NCBI GenBank assembly: GCA_019694165.1
Contig: JAIBCL010000018.1
Coordinates: forward strand, 62,001 to 126,000
DNA length: 64,000 nucleotides
Source of the DNA: Verrucomicrobiaceae bacterium
Lineage (GTDB): Bacteria > Verrucomicrobiota > Verrucomicrobiia > Verrucomicrobiales > Verrucomicrobiaceae
Reading direction: 5' to 3'
Each line of letters begins with the position of its first letter. The stretch's first letter is position 1. Position numbers and translations under genes: made by a program. The notes under the pieces were generated by a model. That model saw only the letters and a program-made list of their open reading frames with translations, was not told the DNA's origin and ran no database searches. Shown here piece by piece: positions 53,496 to 62,531 of the stretch.

Positions 53496-56400
53496 ATGAC
53501 CGCTGAATCCGCACCTCTTCGCTTTATTCGATGCGCGTTGCTCTGCTTTGGGCTCGCGAGCACGATCGCCTCCGCGCAGGACGTGGTGAAGATGGACGTG
53601 GCACTGCGGAAGCGGGCCATTCAGGAGTCCACAGTGCCGATCCGTCCGGGTGTGCCGAGCGAGCAGCCGTTTTGGAATGGTCACGCAGTGCAGTTTCAGT
53701 TGGCGCCGGCATTTGATTTCAAAGAGGTGCCTGGAGCGGTGTCGTATCGGTTCACGGTGGTGCCAGCGCGGGGCGAGACGGTGACGTTTACGGCGGAGAA
53801 GCCGTGGGCTCCGCTCACGCCAGTGTGGGACAAGGTGATCACAGGCCGCGCGGTGCTCACGGTGCAGGCGTTGGATGCGAAGGGCGCTGCGGTCGGCGAG
53901 GCGATGACGCGCACGTTTCATCGTGCGGCGGTGATTCCGCGTGACTATCCCACTCCGAAAATGTCGTGGCTCGACAGCGCGCGCACGGCGCTGGATGCGC
54001 TGGTGCATTCGCAAGATCTGCGTTGCTGGTTTGATGGCAAGGAACCGGACTCGGCGGTGCATTTGTATCGCTACCCATCGAAGATCGTCGGCGCAGCAGC
54101 AGCGGCGCTGGCGATGTATGCAGCGCAAACGCCCGCGCCTGCGGATGCGGCGGAAGCAATGCAGGCGGCTCGACGCGCGGCGGATTACCTGCTGGCGATG
54201 AGCTTTCCTGAAGGCAGCGCGTGGGCGCATCATCCGCCGACGTATCATCCGACGATGTTCGCGGATCGCATGAAAGGGCACATGAACCCGGCGAACTACA
54301 TGACCTACTGCGGCGCGGAGACGGGTGGCTATTACCTTGATGTTTACGCGGCGACGAAGGACGCGAAGTATCTTGATGCCGCAGTGCGCATCGCGGAGAC
54401 GTATGCGCGGCAGCAGCGCGAGGATGGGAGCTGGCTGCTTTTTGTCACGCCGCAGGATGGCAAGGCGGTGACGGACAACGTGATGAACCCCACGCTGGTG
54501 GTCGAGTTCCTCGACCGGCTGGCGCGGGTCACGCAGGATCATCGTTTTGATGCGATTCGCGACAAGGCGGTGACGTGGACGCTGCGGAATCCGGTGCGCA
54601 CATGGAACTGGCAGGGGCAGTTCGAGGATGTGAAGCCGTTGCCCGCGTATGAAAACCTCACCGAGCACGAGGCGGGCGATCTCGCGATTCATCTCTTCCA
54701 AAGTGCGGCGAAGGATACGGAGCAGCGTGCGCTCGCGAACGACCTGATGCGCTTCTGCGAGGATCAGTTCGTGATGTGGGCGCAGCCGCCTGCGACGAGT
54801 CCGAAGGACCAGAATCCCGACGGCAAGGCGGCATCGCAATCGAAGACCTGGATGCTGCCGTGCGTGCTGGAGCAGTATCGCTGCTACGCGCCGGTGAATG
54901 CCAGCTCGGCAAAGATGATCCGCGTGTATCTCTCCGCGCATCGCGCTACGGGCGACCGGCTGCCGCTGGAACAGGCACGCGCGCTCGCCGCGACACTGAC
55001 GCACACGCAATCGCATCCAAAAGCACCGGGTCGCTATCAAACCTGGGTGATGCAGAAGCCTGGTCCGATGTGGTTCAACTGCGAGCTGCTGGCGATTCGC
55101 GCGATGATGGAGCTGGCGGAGGCTGATCCCGTTCCTGAGAAGAGCAAACCTGCCCCCAAGGCTTCGAAGTCGTCGCCAGCACCCAAAGCGCAAACTTCCA
55201 CGCGACCGAACGTGCTTGTCATCCTCACGGACGATCTCGGCTACGGTGACATCGGCGTGCATGGTGGCAAAGACGCGCCGACGCCGAACATCGACGCGCT
55301 CGCGGCTTCGGGTGTTCGCTGCACGAATGCTTATGTCACCGCGCCGATGTGCGGCCCTTCGCGCGCGGGGTTCATGACCGGTCGTTACCAGACGCGCTTC
55401 GGCTTCGAGCACAATCCGCGCATGGGCGACGAGAACACACTCGGCCTTCCGCTCGACCAGCGCACGCTCGGCGATCATTTCCATGACGCGGGCTATTCGA
55501 CAGGCATCATCGGCAAGTGGCACCTCGGTTTCAGTCCGCAGCGCTGGCCGTTGGAGCGCGGGTTCGACGAGTTCTTCGGCTTCCTCGTCGCGATGCACAA
55601 CTTCGTGTTGACCAAAGGCGGAGAGTCGAAGTTCGAGGCCGCGTATTCGCGCAACATGATCTATCGCGGTCGCGAGTTGCAGAAGATCAATGGCTTCACC
55701 ACCGACCTCTTCACCGACGAAGCGCTGTCGTTCATGGAGCGACACAGGGAGAAGCCGTGGTTCTTGTATCTCGCCTACAACGCGGTTCATACACCGCTGG
55801 AGGTCATCGCGGAATACGGCGACCGCGTGCCTGCGAGCGTCACCGATCCCGAGCGGCGCGGGTATCTCTCGCTGCTCATCGGACTCGATGACAGCATCGG
55901 CCGCCTCACGACGCATCTGCGCGAGAGCGGGCTGGATCAAAACACGCTGATCTTCTTTTTCAGCGACAACGGCGGCGCGACAAAGAAGCCCTTCCTCTCC
56001 TACAACACCGGCAACAACGCGCCTCTGCGCGGAGGCAAAGGCCAGCTTCTCGAAGGCGGCATTCGAGTGCCGTTCTTCGTCTCGTGGCCGGGGACACTGC
56101 CTGCGGGCAAGGTGTATGATGAGCCGGTCAGCTCACTCGATATTGCGCGGACGGCTCTGGAAGTAGCTTCGATTGGCAGTCGAAGCTACGACTCGCTCGA
56201 TGGCGTGAACTTGCTTCCCTATCTTCGCGGCGAAAGGACAGACGCACCACACGACGCGCTCTACTGGCGACTCGGTCCGCAGAAAGCCGTGCGCAAAGGC
56301 CACTGGAAGCTCGTGGACTGGCGCGAGTTCACCACGAAATCGCAGAGCGGCTGGCAGCTCTATGATTTGTCGAAGGACATTCACGAAGATCATGATCTCT

Positions 56401-56555
56401 CCGCGCAGCATCCCGATGTGGTTGCCGATTTGAAGCAGGCTTGGGAGACATGGGACGCGAAGAACGTCCCAGCGCTCTGGCACGGCAGTTCCACTGAGGA
56501 TCCTGATGCGCCCGAGTTCAAAGGTGGCGCAAACAAAGCAAGCGCGAGGGAGTGA
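53496..56555 (+). CDS. Secreted alpha/alpha-toroid and sulfatase fusion protein
   Basis: A 1019-residue exported enzyme starting at the ATG 53496 with a signal peptide (about 8-27). An Fn3-like beta domain (about 60-150) is followed by a helical toroid (about 160-545) with Trp/His/Glu motifs like those of polysaccharide-lyase or unsaturated-glucuronyl-hydrolase families. A Lys/Pro/Ser-rich linker leads to a type I sulfatase domain (about 570-1005). The sulfatase has Leu-Thr-Asp-Asp-Leu-Gly and Met-Cys-Gly-Pro-Ser-Arg, the Cys-x-Pro-Ser-Arg site for formylglycine with Cys619, plus Gly-Lys-Trp-His-Leu-Gly. Residues about 890-898 are encoded by a perfect 10-bp hairpin (56163-56189). The maturase gene is not in view. 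It heads a sugar utilisation cluster. Confidence 0.88.
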   Translation: MTAESAPLRFIRCALLCFGLASTIASAQDVVKMDVALRKRAIQESTVPIRPGVPSEQPFWNGHAVQFQLAPAFDFKEVPGAVSYRFTVVPARGETVTFTAEKPWAPLTPVWDKVITGRAVLTVQALDAKGAAVGEAMTRTFHRAAVIPRDYPTPKMSWLDSARTALDALVHSQDLRCWFDGKEPDSAVHLYRYPSKIVGAAAAALAMYAAQTPAPADAAEAMQAARRAADYLLAMSFPEGSAWAHHPPTYHPTMFADRMKGHMNPANYMTYCGAETGGYYLDVYAATKDAKYLDAAVRIAETYARQQREDGSWLLFVTPQDGKAVTDNVMNPTLVVEFLDRLARVTQDHRFDAIRDKAVTWTLRNPVRTWNWQGQFEDVKPLPAYENLTEHEAGDLAIHLFQSAAKDTEQRALANDLMRFCEDQFVMWAQPPATSPKDQNPDGKAASQSKTWMLPCVLEQYRCYAPVNASSAKMIRVYLSAHRATGDRLPLEQARALAATLTHTQSHPKAPGRYQTWVMQKPGPMWFNCELLAIRAMMELAEADPVPEKSKPAPKASKSSPAPKAQTSTRPNVLVILTDDLGYGDIGVHGGKDAPTPNIDALAASGVRCTNAYVTAPMCGPSRAGFMTGRYQTRFGFEHNPRMGDENTLGLPLDQRTLGDHFHDAGYSTGIIGKWHLGFSPQRWPLERGFDEFFGFLVAMHNFVLTKGGESKFEAAYSRNMIYRGRELQKINGFTTDLFTDEALSFMERHREKPWFLYLAYNAVHTPLEVIAEYGDRVPASVTDPERRGYLSLLIGLDDSIGRLTTHLRESGLDQNTLIFFFSDNGGATKKPFLSYNTGNNAPLRGGKGQLLEGGIRVPFFVSWPGTLPAGKVYDEPVSSLDIARTALEVASIGSRSYDSLDGVNLLPYLRGERTDAPHDALYWRLGPQKAVRKGHWKLVDWREFTTKSQSGWQLYDLSKDIHEDHDLSAQHPDVVADLKQAWETWDAKNVPALWHGSSTEDPDAPEFKGGANKASARE
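56163..56189. repeat. Short palindrome inside the sulfatase gene
   Basis: GTAGCTTCGA and TCGAAGCTAC form a perfect 10-bp stem around a 7-base loop. It is read in frame in the linker just before the Leu-Asp-Gly-Val-Asn-Leu-Leu strand. In comparable sulfatases this loop is variable in length, so an insertion is plausible but not proved. Confidence 0.7.
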
Positions 56556-56605
56556 ACGGCGTCAGTGACGAACGTTTTTGAAGCCCAACTCAATCCACCA
56601 CCCTC

Positions 56606-57817
56606 ATGAACACACCCAATTCGTCATCGCGTCGTCAGTTCATCGGTCAGTCCACGCTCGCAGGAGCGGCGTTGCTGGCGCCATCGGGAGTCTTTGCGCA
56701 GCTGCCGATGAAGAAGGTCCGTGTTGGAATTGTCGGCGGACGTTTTGGACTCGGCTTTCAGTTTCATGAGCATCCGGATTGCATCGTGGAGGCTGTGAGC
56801 GATTTGCGACCCGAGCGTCGCGAGGCTTTGCAGAAGACCTACAAATGCGCAAAGGCCTATGACTCGCTCGAAGAGCTGGTGAAGGATCCGAAGGTGGAAG
56901 CAGTGTTTTTGGCGACGCCGATGCCGGATCATGTGCGCCATGTGCTGCTGTGTCTGGCGGCGGGCAAGCATGTCCTCTGCGCGGTGCCAGCCGCGATGAC
57001 ACTGGACGAGTGCCAGCAGCTCATCGACGCCGTGAAGAAGACCGGACTGACCTACATGATGGCGGAGACGAGCCACTGGCAGCAGCTCACCATTTCCGCG
57101 CGGAAGTTTTATCGCGAGGGTGCTTTCGGAAATCTCTACTTCGTGGAGTCGGAGTATCATCATCCGGGACTGGAGGTGCTCTACTTTGAAGATGGCAAGC
57201 GCACCTGGCGCCACGGCATGCCGCCGATGCAGTATCCCACGCACTGCACCTCGCATCTCATCAGTGTGACCGGCGAGCGTCTCACCGAAGTGACCTGCCA
57301 CGGCTGGGGCGACGATCATCCGATCGTGAAGGACAACGTGTATAAGAACCCGTTCTGGAATGAGACTGCGCTCTTCAAAACGAATCGCGGCAACTCGATG
57401 CGCGTGGCCGTGTGGTGGCGCGGTGCGCAGACGGGCGGCGAGCGGGCGCGTTTCTACGGCGACAAGATGAGCTTTTACTACAACGGCCCGAACGGAGCCG
57501 AGGCTTGCACCGTGCGCTCGGAGACGAAGACCGAGAAGGACGCTGGTGGCTTCGTGCGCTCCGCGCAAGTGCGCGAGAAATACGAGGAGGTGCAGTGGTG
57601 GAAGAACGATCTGCTGCCCGAGCCGCTGCGCCACAACAGCGGCCACGAGGGATCACACTGCTTCATCACGCATGAGTTCATCGACTCCGTGCTGAAGCAG
57701 CGCAAACCTGCCGTCGATATCCATGAAGCCGTCGCCTACACCGCGCCTGGCATCGTCGCGCACCAGTCCGCGCTGAAAGGCGGCGAGCTGCTGAAGATTC
57801 ACCAGTTTGATGCCTGA
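56606..57817 (+). CDS. Tat-exported Gfo/Idh/MocA-family protein lacking the catalytic Lys
   Basis: A 403-residue protein with a clear Tat signal (Ser-Arg-Arg-Gln-Phe-Ile-Gly, about residues 8-14, then a hydrophobic stretch to about 32). The Rossmann fold begins Gly-Ile-Val-Gly-Gly-Arg-Phe-Gly. The position of the usual Glu-Lys-Pro motif, after Gly-Lys-His-Val-Leu, reads Cys-Ala-Val-Pro, so the Lys expected to contact substrate and nicotinamide is missing. The second domain has the expected alpha/beta pattern. It lies 50 bases after the sulfatase gene and just ahead of the SDR. It may bind a sugar derivative or act through a different residue. Confidence 0.85.
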   Translation: MNTPNSSSRRQFIGQSTLAGAALLAPSGVFAQLPMKKVRVGIVGGRFGLGFQFHEHPDCIVEAVSDLRPERREALQKTYKCAKAYDSLEELVKDPKVEAVFLATPMPDHVRHVLLCLAAGKHVLCAVPAAMTLDECQQLIDAVKKTGLTYMMAETSHWQQLTISARKFYREGAFGNLYFVESEYHHPGLEVLYFEDGKRTWRHGMPPMQYPTHCTSHLISVTGERLTEVTCHGWGDDHPIVKDNVYKNPFWNETALFKTNRGNSMRVAVWWRGAQTGGERARFYGDKMSFYYNGPNGAEACTVRSETKTEKDAGGFVRSAQVREKYEEVQWWKNDLLPEPLRHNSGHEGSHCFITHEFIDSVLKQRKPAVDIHEAVAYTAPGIVAHQSALKGGELLKIHQFDA

Positions 57818-57833
57818 TTCACGCCGTGACCGC

Positions 57834-58610
57834 ATGAGCACCGCTCTCGCATCTCAGACAGCCATCATCAGCGGCGGCCTCGGCGACATCGGCCGTGCCA
57901 TCGCACGCGAACTCGCCTCGCAGGGCGCGGACATCGCGCTGTGCGATCTGCGACCGCCTGCGGATGCAGAGCCCTTTTTGAGTGAACTCCGCGCTCTCGG
58001 CCAACGCGCCCGCTACGATGTCGTGGACGTTTCGGATGCGAGCGCGATGCGGGCTTGGGTGCGCGAGGTCGAGTCCGCGCTCGGTGTTCCCACGCTCATC
58101 ATCCCGAATGCAGCGCAGGTCACGCAGGCGGATGTGCGACACCTTTCCGCCGAGCAATGGCGTCGTGAACTGCGCGTGAATCTCGACGGTGCCTTTCACC
58201 TCGCGCAGGCAGGAGCGCTGCGGCTTGTCGAGCATCGCAAGCCGGGACGCATCGTCTTCATCGGCTCATGGGCCGCGCATCGCGTGCATGCGCACATCCC
58301 GGCGTATTGTGTGGCGAAGGCAGGGCTGCGCATGCTCTGCCAGTGCATGGCCGTCGAGTTCGCCACGCACGGCATCCTCGTGAACGAAGTCGCGCCCGGG
58401 ATCGTCGATGCGGGCCTCAGCGGTCGCATCATGGATGGAAACGACGCCCTGCGTGACTCCGTCCGTGCCCTCACACCCGTCAATACACTCGTGCAGCCCG
58501 ATGATGTCGCACAAGCCGTCGCCTTCCTCTGCGCGCCGAACAACCGCCAGATGACCGGCTCGGTGATCTTGCAGGATGGAGGATTGTCGCTGCTCACTCC
58601 CAAGCCATGA
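57834..58610 (+). CDS. Short-chain dehydrogenase/reductase of the sugar cluster
   Basis: A 258-residue SDR from the ATG at 57834. The cofactor motif is Ser-Gly-Gly-Leu-Gly-Asp-Ile-Gly (about 13-20), Asn-Ala-Ala-Gln lies near residue 94, and the catalytic Tyr-Cys-Val-Ala-Lys is at about residues 157-161. This pattern fits gluconate 5-dehydrogenase-like and other sugar (alcohol) dehydrogenases. Its stop overlaps the SSS symporter start by 4 bases (ATGA), so they are translationally coupled. Its role in oxidising or reducing a sugar or sugar acid is inferred from the neighbours. Confidence 0.88.
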   Translation: MSTALASQTAIISGGLGDIGRAIARELASQGADIALCDLRPPADAEPFLSELRALGQRARYDVVDVSDASAMRAWVREVESALGVPTLIIPNAAQVTQADVRHLSAEQWRRELRVNLDGAFHLAQAGALRLVEHRKPGRIVFIGSWAAHRVHAHIPAYCVAKAGLRMLCQCMAVEFATHGILVNEVAPGIVDAGLSGRIMDGNDALRDSVRALTPVNTLVQPDDVAQAVAFLCAPNNRQMTGSVILQDGGLSLLTPKP

Positions 58611-60220
58611 CCACGCTGAATCTCATCCTCTTCGGGCTCTATCTGTTGCTCACGGTCGTGCTCGGCATGTGGGTCGGGCGACGGATAGCATCGGATGCAA
58701 AGGACTACTTCCTCGCCGGCGAAGGGCTGCCTTGGTATGCGATTGGCGGTTCGATCATCGCGGCAAACATCAGCACGGAGCACTTCATCGGCATGGTGGG
58801 CGTGGCGTATGGCGTGGGCTTCGTCGTGGCGCAGTGGGAGTGGGGCAACGTCATCACCTTCAGCTTCCTCATCTGGATGTTCCTGCCGTTCTATGTGCGC
58901 GGCGGACTCTACACGATGCCGGAATTCCTGGAGCGACGTTACAACGCGCACTGCCGTCGGCTCTTCGCGGTTTGCTGTCTCGTGCTGTGGATCGTGGCAC
59001 AGATGGCGGTGGTGATGCTCGCGGGCGCGAAGGCCATGCGCGGCATGTTTGATCTCGATGAAACGGTCACCATCGTCGCGCTCGCGATGCTCGCAGGCAG
59101 CTACACGATTTACGGCGGGCTCAAGTCGGTGGCGTGGACGGACTTCATGCAGTTCGTCGTCATGATGCTCGGCGGCCTCGTCGTCGCGTGGGTGGGTTTG
59201 GATAAAGTCGGCGGCCTCGGCACGCTCATGCACAGCGTGCCGGAGAAGTTCAAAATCATCTACCCGGCCACCGACAAGGACTATCCGTGGTTCGGCGTGT
59301 GGACGCTCTTCCTGTCCGTCGGCATCTGGTATAACTGCACGAACCAGTTCATCGTGCAGCGTTGCCTCGGCGCACGCAGCGAGTGGGATGCGCGCATGGG
59401 CGTGGTCTTCGCGGGCTTCATGAAAGTGGTGCTGCCGCTGCTCATCGTCATCCCCGGCATCGTCGCCTTCCAGCTCTATCCCAATCTGCAAGACAAGGAT
59501 CTCGCCTTCCCCACGCTCGTGCGCGATCTGCTGCCTGCGGGCCTCAGCGGCATCGTCATGGCCGGACTCGCCAGCGGCATGCTCTCGCACATCAGTTCTG
59601 TGCTGAACTCATGCAGCACCGTCTTCACGATGGATCTGTATCAACCGCTCACCGGTGGCGGCAATAGCGAAGATCATCTCGTACGAGTCGGACGCTGGAG
59701 CGGCTTCGTCATCCTGCTCATCGCGACACTGCTCGCCATCTGGTTCACCCGTCAGCAGCTCGGCGTGTTCCTCTTGATCCAAAACATCGGCGCGTGGGTC
59801 GCCGCGCCCATCGCCGCCGTGTTCCTCGTCGGTGTGCTCTGGCGACGCGCCACCGCCGCCTCCGCCACCTTCGTGCTGTGGTTCGGCTTTCCTTACACCT
59901 GGTTCGTCGAGAACGTGCTCTTCAAGAACGTCGCCCTGCTGCTACCCTACGACAACTGGCTCAACCGCACCTTCGTCGTGTGGATCACCAGTATCGCCGC
60001 GATGATCGTCGTGTCGCTCTTCACTCGCGCTCCATCCGCCGCACAACTCGAAGGCATCATTTGGTCCCCCGCGATGGCCGCACTGCCCGAGGCCGAGAAG
60101 CAAAAACACTGCGGCCTGCGCAGTCTGTTCTTGTGGTGGACCATCTTCATCGCTCTCATGGCATTGCTTTACGCCTACATGATTTGGTTCCAGTTCTTGG
60201 GACCAGCCAAAGGTCTCTGA
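58607..60220 (+). CDS. Sodium:solute symporter (SSS/SGLT family)
   Basis: A 537-residue membrane carrier with about 13-14 helices. The family start ([15 protein letters not shown]) and [11 protein letters not shown] (about 53-63) are typical of SGLT-like sugar importers. It includes a Gly-Leu-Lys-Ser-Val-Ala-Trp-Thr-Asp motif. It is coupled to the SDR upstream and is 7 bases before the dehydratase gene, so all belong to one operon importing and processing a sugar or sugar acid. Confidence 0.92.
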   Translation: MTTLNLILFGLYLLLTVVLGMWVGRRIASDAKDYFLAGEGLPWYAIGGSIIAANISTEHFIGMVGVAYGVGFVVAQWEWGNVITFSFLIWMFLPFYVRGGLYTMPEFLERRYNAHCRRLFAVCCLVLWIVAQMAVVMLAGAKAMRGMFDLDETVTIVALAMLAGSYTIYGGLKSVAWTDFMQFVVMMLGGLVVAWVGLDKVGGLGTLMHSVPEKFKIIYPATDKDYPWFGVWTLFLSVGIWYNCTNQFIVQRCLGARSEWDARMGVVFAGFMKVVLPLLIVIPGIVAFQLYPNLQDKDLAFPTLVRDLLPAGLSGIVMAGLASGMLSHISSVLNSCSTVFTMDLYQPLTGGGNSEDHLVRVGRWSGFVILLIATLLAIWFTRQQLGVFLLIQNIGAWVAAPIAAVFLVGVLWRRATAASATFVLWFGFPYTWFVENVLFKNVALLLPYDNWLNRTFVVWITSIAAMIVVSLFTRAPSAAQLEGIIWSPAMAALPEAEKQKHCGLRSLFLWWTIFIALMALLYAYMIWFQFLGPAKGL

Positions 60221-60227
60221 TCTCGCC

Positions 60228-61406
60228 ATGAAAATCACCGCCATCGAAACGCACGTCTGCCATGCGCGCATGCGCAATTGGATCTTCGTCAAAGTGCTCA
60301 CCGATCAGCCCGGTCTCTGGGGCTGGGGCGAGGCGACGCTGGAATGGCACACGCGCGCGATCGTCGGCATGATCGAAGACATGTCGCACCTGCTCATCGG
60401 CGAAGATCCGCGACGCATCGAGCATCTGTGGCAGGTCATGTATCGACAGCACTTCTGGCACGGCAACGGCATCGTGCGCGGCACCGCGATCAGCGGCATC
60501 GACATCGCACTGTGGGACATCCTCGGCAAGATTCACGGCGTGCCCGTGCATCAGCTCTGGGGCGGCCCGGTGCGCGATCACGTGCGGCTCTACTGCCATC
60601 TCGGCGGGGGCAAAATGGAGGATTTTTATCAGACCGACGTCACCGATGCGAAGCGCTTCGGCGATCTCGCGAAGCAGGCTGTCGAAGATGGCTTTACCGC
60701 TTTCAAATCCATGGCCGTGCCGTGGACGATGCCGCTGGAAGGTCACGCACCCGTCCGCTACGCCGAACAATGCGTGGCCGCCATGCGCGACGCCGTTGGT
60801 CCCGACATCGACATCATGGTGGATTGCCACGCGCGTCCGTCGCCGCGCATGGGCTTGCTTTTCGCGAAGGCGCTCGAGCCCTACAATCTCTACTTCTTCG
60901 AAGAGCCCTGCTGGCCCGAAGCTATGGATGATATTGCCGCGATCCAGCGCGCGGTGAAGACACCAATCGCCACCGGCGAGCGGCTCGTCTCGCAGCACGC
61001 CTTCCGCGAGATGCTGGAGAAACGCGCGTGCTCGGTGTTACAGCCCGACATCACCCACTGCGGCGGCTTGAGCGAAGCTCGTCGCATCGCCGCCATGGCG
61101 GAAGCGTATCGCGTCGCCCTCGCACCACACAATCCGCAAGGCCCGGTGAGCACTGCCGCGTCGCTCGAGTTCGGCTTTGCCACGCCGAGCTACATCATCT
61201 GCGAGACCGTTCACAACGACGTGCCCTGGCGCCAGGACGTGGTGAGCGAAGGCTTCACCGTCGATACCAAAGGCCGCATCGTGCGACCCAACACGCGCCC
61301 GGGCCTCGGCATCGAGATCAACGAAGCCGAGGTGAAGAAGCATCCCTTCCAGCAAGAGACCGTGCTGCGCGTGTTCTATCGCGACGGCGCTGTGGGCGAT
61401 TGGTAG
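60228..61406 (+). CDS. Enolase-superfamily sugar-acid dehydratase (galactonate dehydratase-like)
   Basis: A 392-residue member of the mandelate racemase/enolase superfamily. The metal ligands are Asp in Met-Val-Asp-Cys-His-Ala-Arg, Glu in Phe-Phe-Glu-Glu-Pro and Glu in Ala-Thr-Gly-Glu-Arg. The catalytic His residues are in Asp-Cys-His-Ala-Arg and in [10 protein letters not shown], the pair seen in D-galactonate and related aldonate dehydratases. It would convert an aldonate to a 2-keto-3-deoxy acid. No KDG/KDPG aldolase or kinase follows directly, so the pathway is incomplete here. Confidence 0.9.
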   Translation: MKITAIETHVCHARMRNWIFVKVLTDQPGLWGWGEATLEWHTRAIVGMIEDMSHLLIGEDPRRIEHLWQVMYRQHFWHGNGIVRGTAISGIDIALWDILGKIHGVPVHQLWGGPVRDHVRLYCHLGGGKMEDFYQTDVTDAKRFGDLAKQAVEDGFTAFKSMAVPWTMPLEGHAPVRYAEQCVAAMRDAVGPDIDIMVDCHARPSPRMGLLFAKALEPYNLYFFEEPCWPEAMDDIAAIQRAVKTPIATGERLVSQHAFREMLEKRACSVLQPDITHCGGLSEARRIAAMAEAYRVALAPHNPQGPVSTAASLEFGFATPSYIICETVHNDVPWRQDVVSEGFTVDTKGRIVRPNTRPGLGIEINEAEVKKHPFQQETVLRVFYRDGAVGDW

Positions 61407-61480
61407 GCGTCTGCTTGGGGAATCCGGTGACAGATCGGCACGGCGGTATATGATCGCCGCCTCTTTCGCGTCTTCTGCCC

Positions 61481-62485
61481 ATGACTGCTTATTCACTCGC
61501 CCAGGATTCCCTTCGCACCAAACCACGCGGCTGGCTCGTGACCGGCGCAGCGGGTTTCATCGGCTCCCATGTTGTGGAGCGGCTGCTCTTGCTCGGCCAG
61601 CGGGTGAGGGTGCTGGACAGCTTTTTCAGCAGCAGCCCGCACAATTTGTCCGCCGTGCGCGACATCGTCGGCGCGACGGCCGCTGAAGGACTGGAATTTA
61701 TCGAGGGCGACATCCGCGACGTTGCGACGTGTGCAGGCGCCTGCGCGGGCATGGATCACATCATCCACCTCGCCGCACTCGGCTCCGTGCCACTCTCCAT
61801 GGAGAAGCCGGCACTGTGTCATGACATAAACGCCACCGGCACGCTGAACATGATGACCGCTGCGCTCGGAGCTGGCATCCGTCGTTTCGTCTATGCCAGC
61901 AGCAGCGCGGTCTATGGCGACGACGAACTGCCGGCTAAGCGTGAGGACAGCATCGGCCGGCCTCTCTCGCCCTACGCCGCGAGCAAGTTCATCGACGAAG
62001 TGTATGCCAGCACGATGCTCACTTGCTTCGGCCTCGAAACCGTCGGCCTGCGCTTCTTCAATGTCTTCGGTCCGCGCCAGGATCCGAAGGGCGCCTATGC
62101 TGCCGTGATCCCGTGCTGGATCGACGCCATGCGCCGCGGAGAAGACGTCTTTATCAACGGGGACGGCGAAAACACCCGCGATTTCTGCTTCGTGCGCGAT
62201 GTGGTGCAGGCGCTCCTCCTTGCCTCGACGACAGACAACGCCGCCGCGTTTGGCAGAGCGTTCAATGTCGGCCTCGGCACCGCCACCAATCTCAACCAGC
62301 TTTTCCAAACCATCCGCACGCTCGTGGAGGAGTCGTCCGGCAAGAAGGTGGCCGATGTCATCTACCGCGACTTCCGGCCCGGTGACATCCGCCATTCCTG
62401 TGCGGACACAACTCGCGTAACTGAGGAGCTTGGTTTTGCGCCGGAATACTCGGTGATGACGGGCCTTCGGGTGACGGTCCTGTAG
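61481..62485 (+). CDS. NAD-dependent nucleotide-sugar epimerase, second copy
   Basis: A 334-residue paralogue of the epimerase at 34698-35723. It has the same Val-Thr-Gly-Ala-Ala-Gly-Phe-Ile-Gly-Ser-His NAD motif (about residues 20-30), Ser-Ser-Ser-Ala-Val-Tyr-Gly-Asp, Tyr-Ala-Ala-Ser-Lys and Arg-Phe-Phe-Asn-Val-Phe-Gly-Pro-Arg-Gln. Compared with the paralogue it ends about 9 residues early: the usual final helix with Trp-Tyr is replaced by Arg-Val-Thr-Val-Leu, hinting at a small 3' deletion or frameshift. The core fold is whole, so activity may be kept. It is not part of the sugar-acid operon by orientation alone; a 74-bp gap separates them. Confidence 0.87.
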   Translation: MTAYSLAQDSLRTKPRGWLVTGAAGFIGSHVVERLLLLGQRVRVLDSFFSSSPHNLSAVRDIVGATAAEGLEFIEGDIRDVATCAGACAGMDHIIHLAALGSVPLSMEKPALCHDINATGTLNMMTAALGAGIRRFVYASSSAVYGDDELPAKREDSIGRPLSPYAASKFIDEVYASTMLTCFGLETVGLRFFNVFGPRQDPKGAYAAVIPCWIDAMRRGEDVFINGDGENTRDFCFVRDVVQALLLASTTDNAAAFGRAFNVGLGTATNLNQLFQTIRTLVEESSGKKVADVIYRDFRPGDIRHSCADTTRVTEELGFAPEYSVMTGLRVTVL

Positions 62486-62531
62486 TTTACGGGCTTCACG
62501 GCTCTAGGCGGCGGCGTCCGCCCGCGCGACC

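Noticed and set aside
53469-55940. An 823-codon open frame on the minus strand
   Set aside because: It is antisense to the toroid-sulfatase gene and is extremely Arg/His-rich. The plus strand encodes the recognisable domains.
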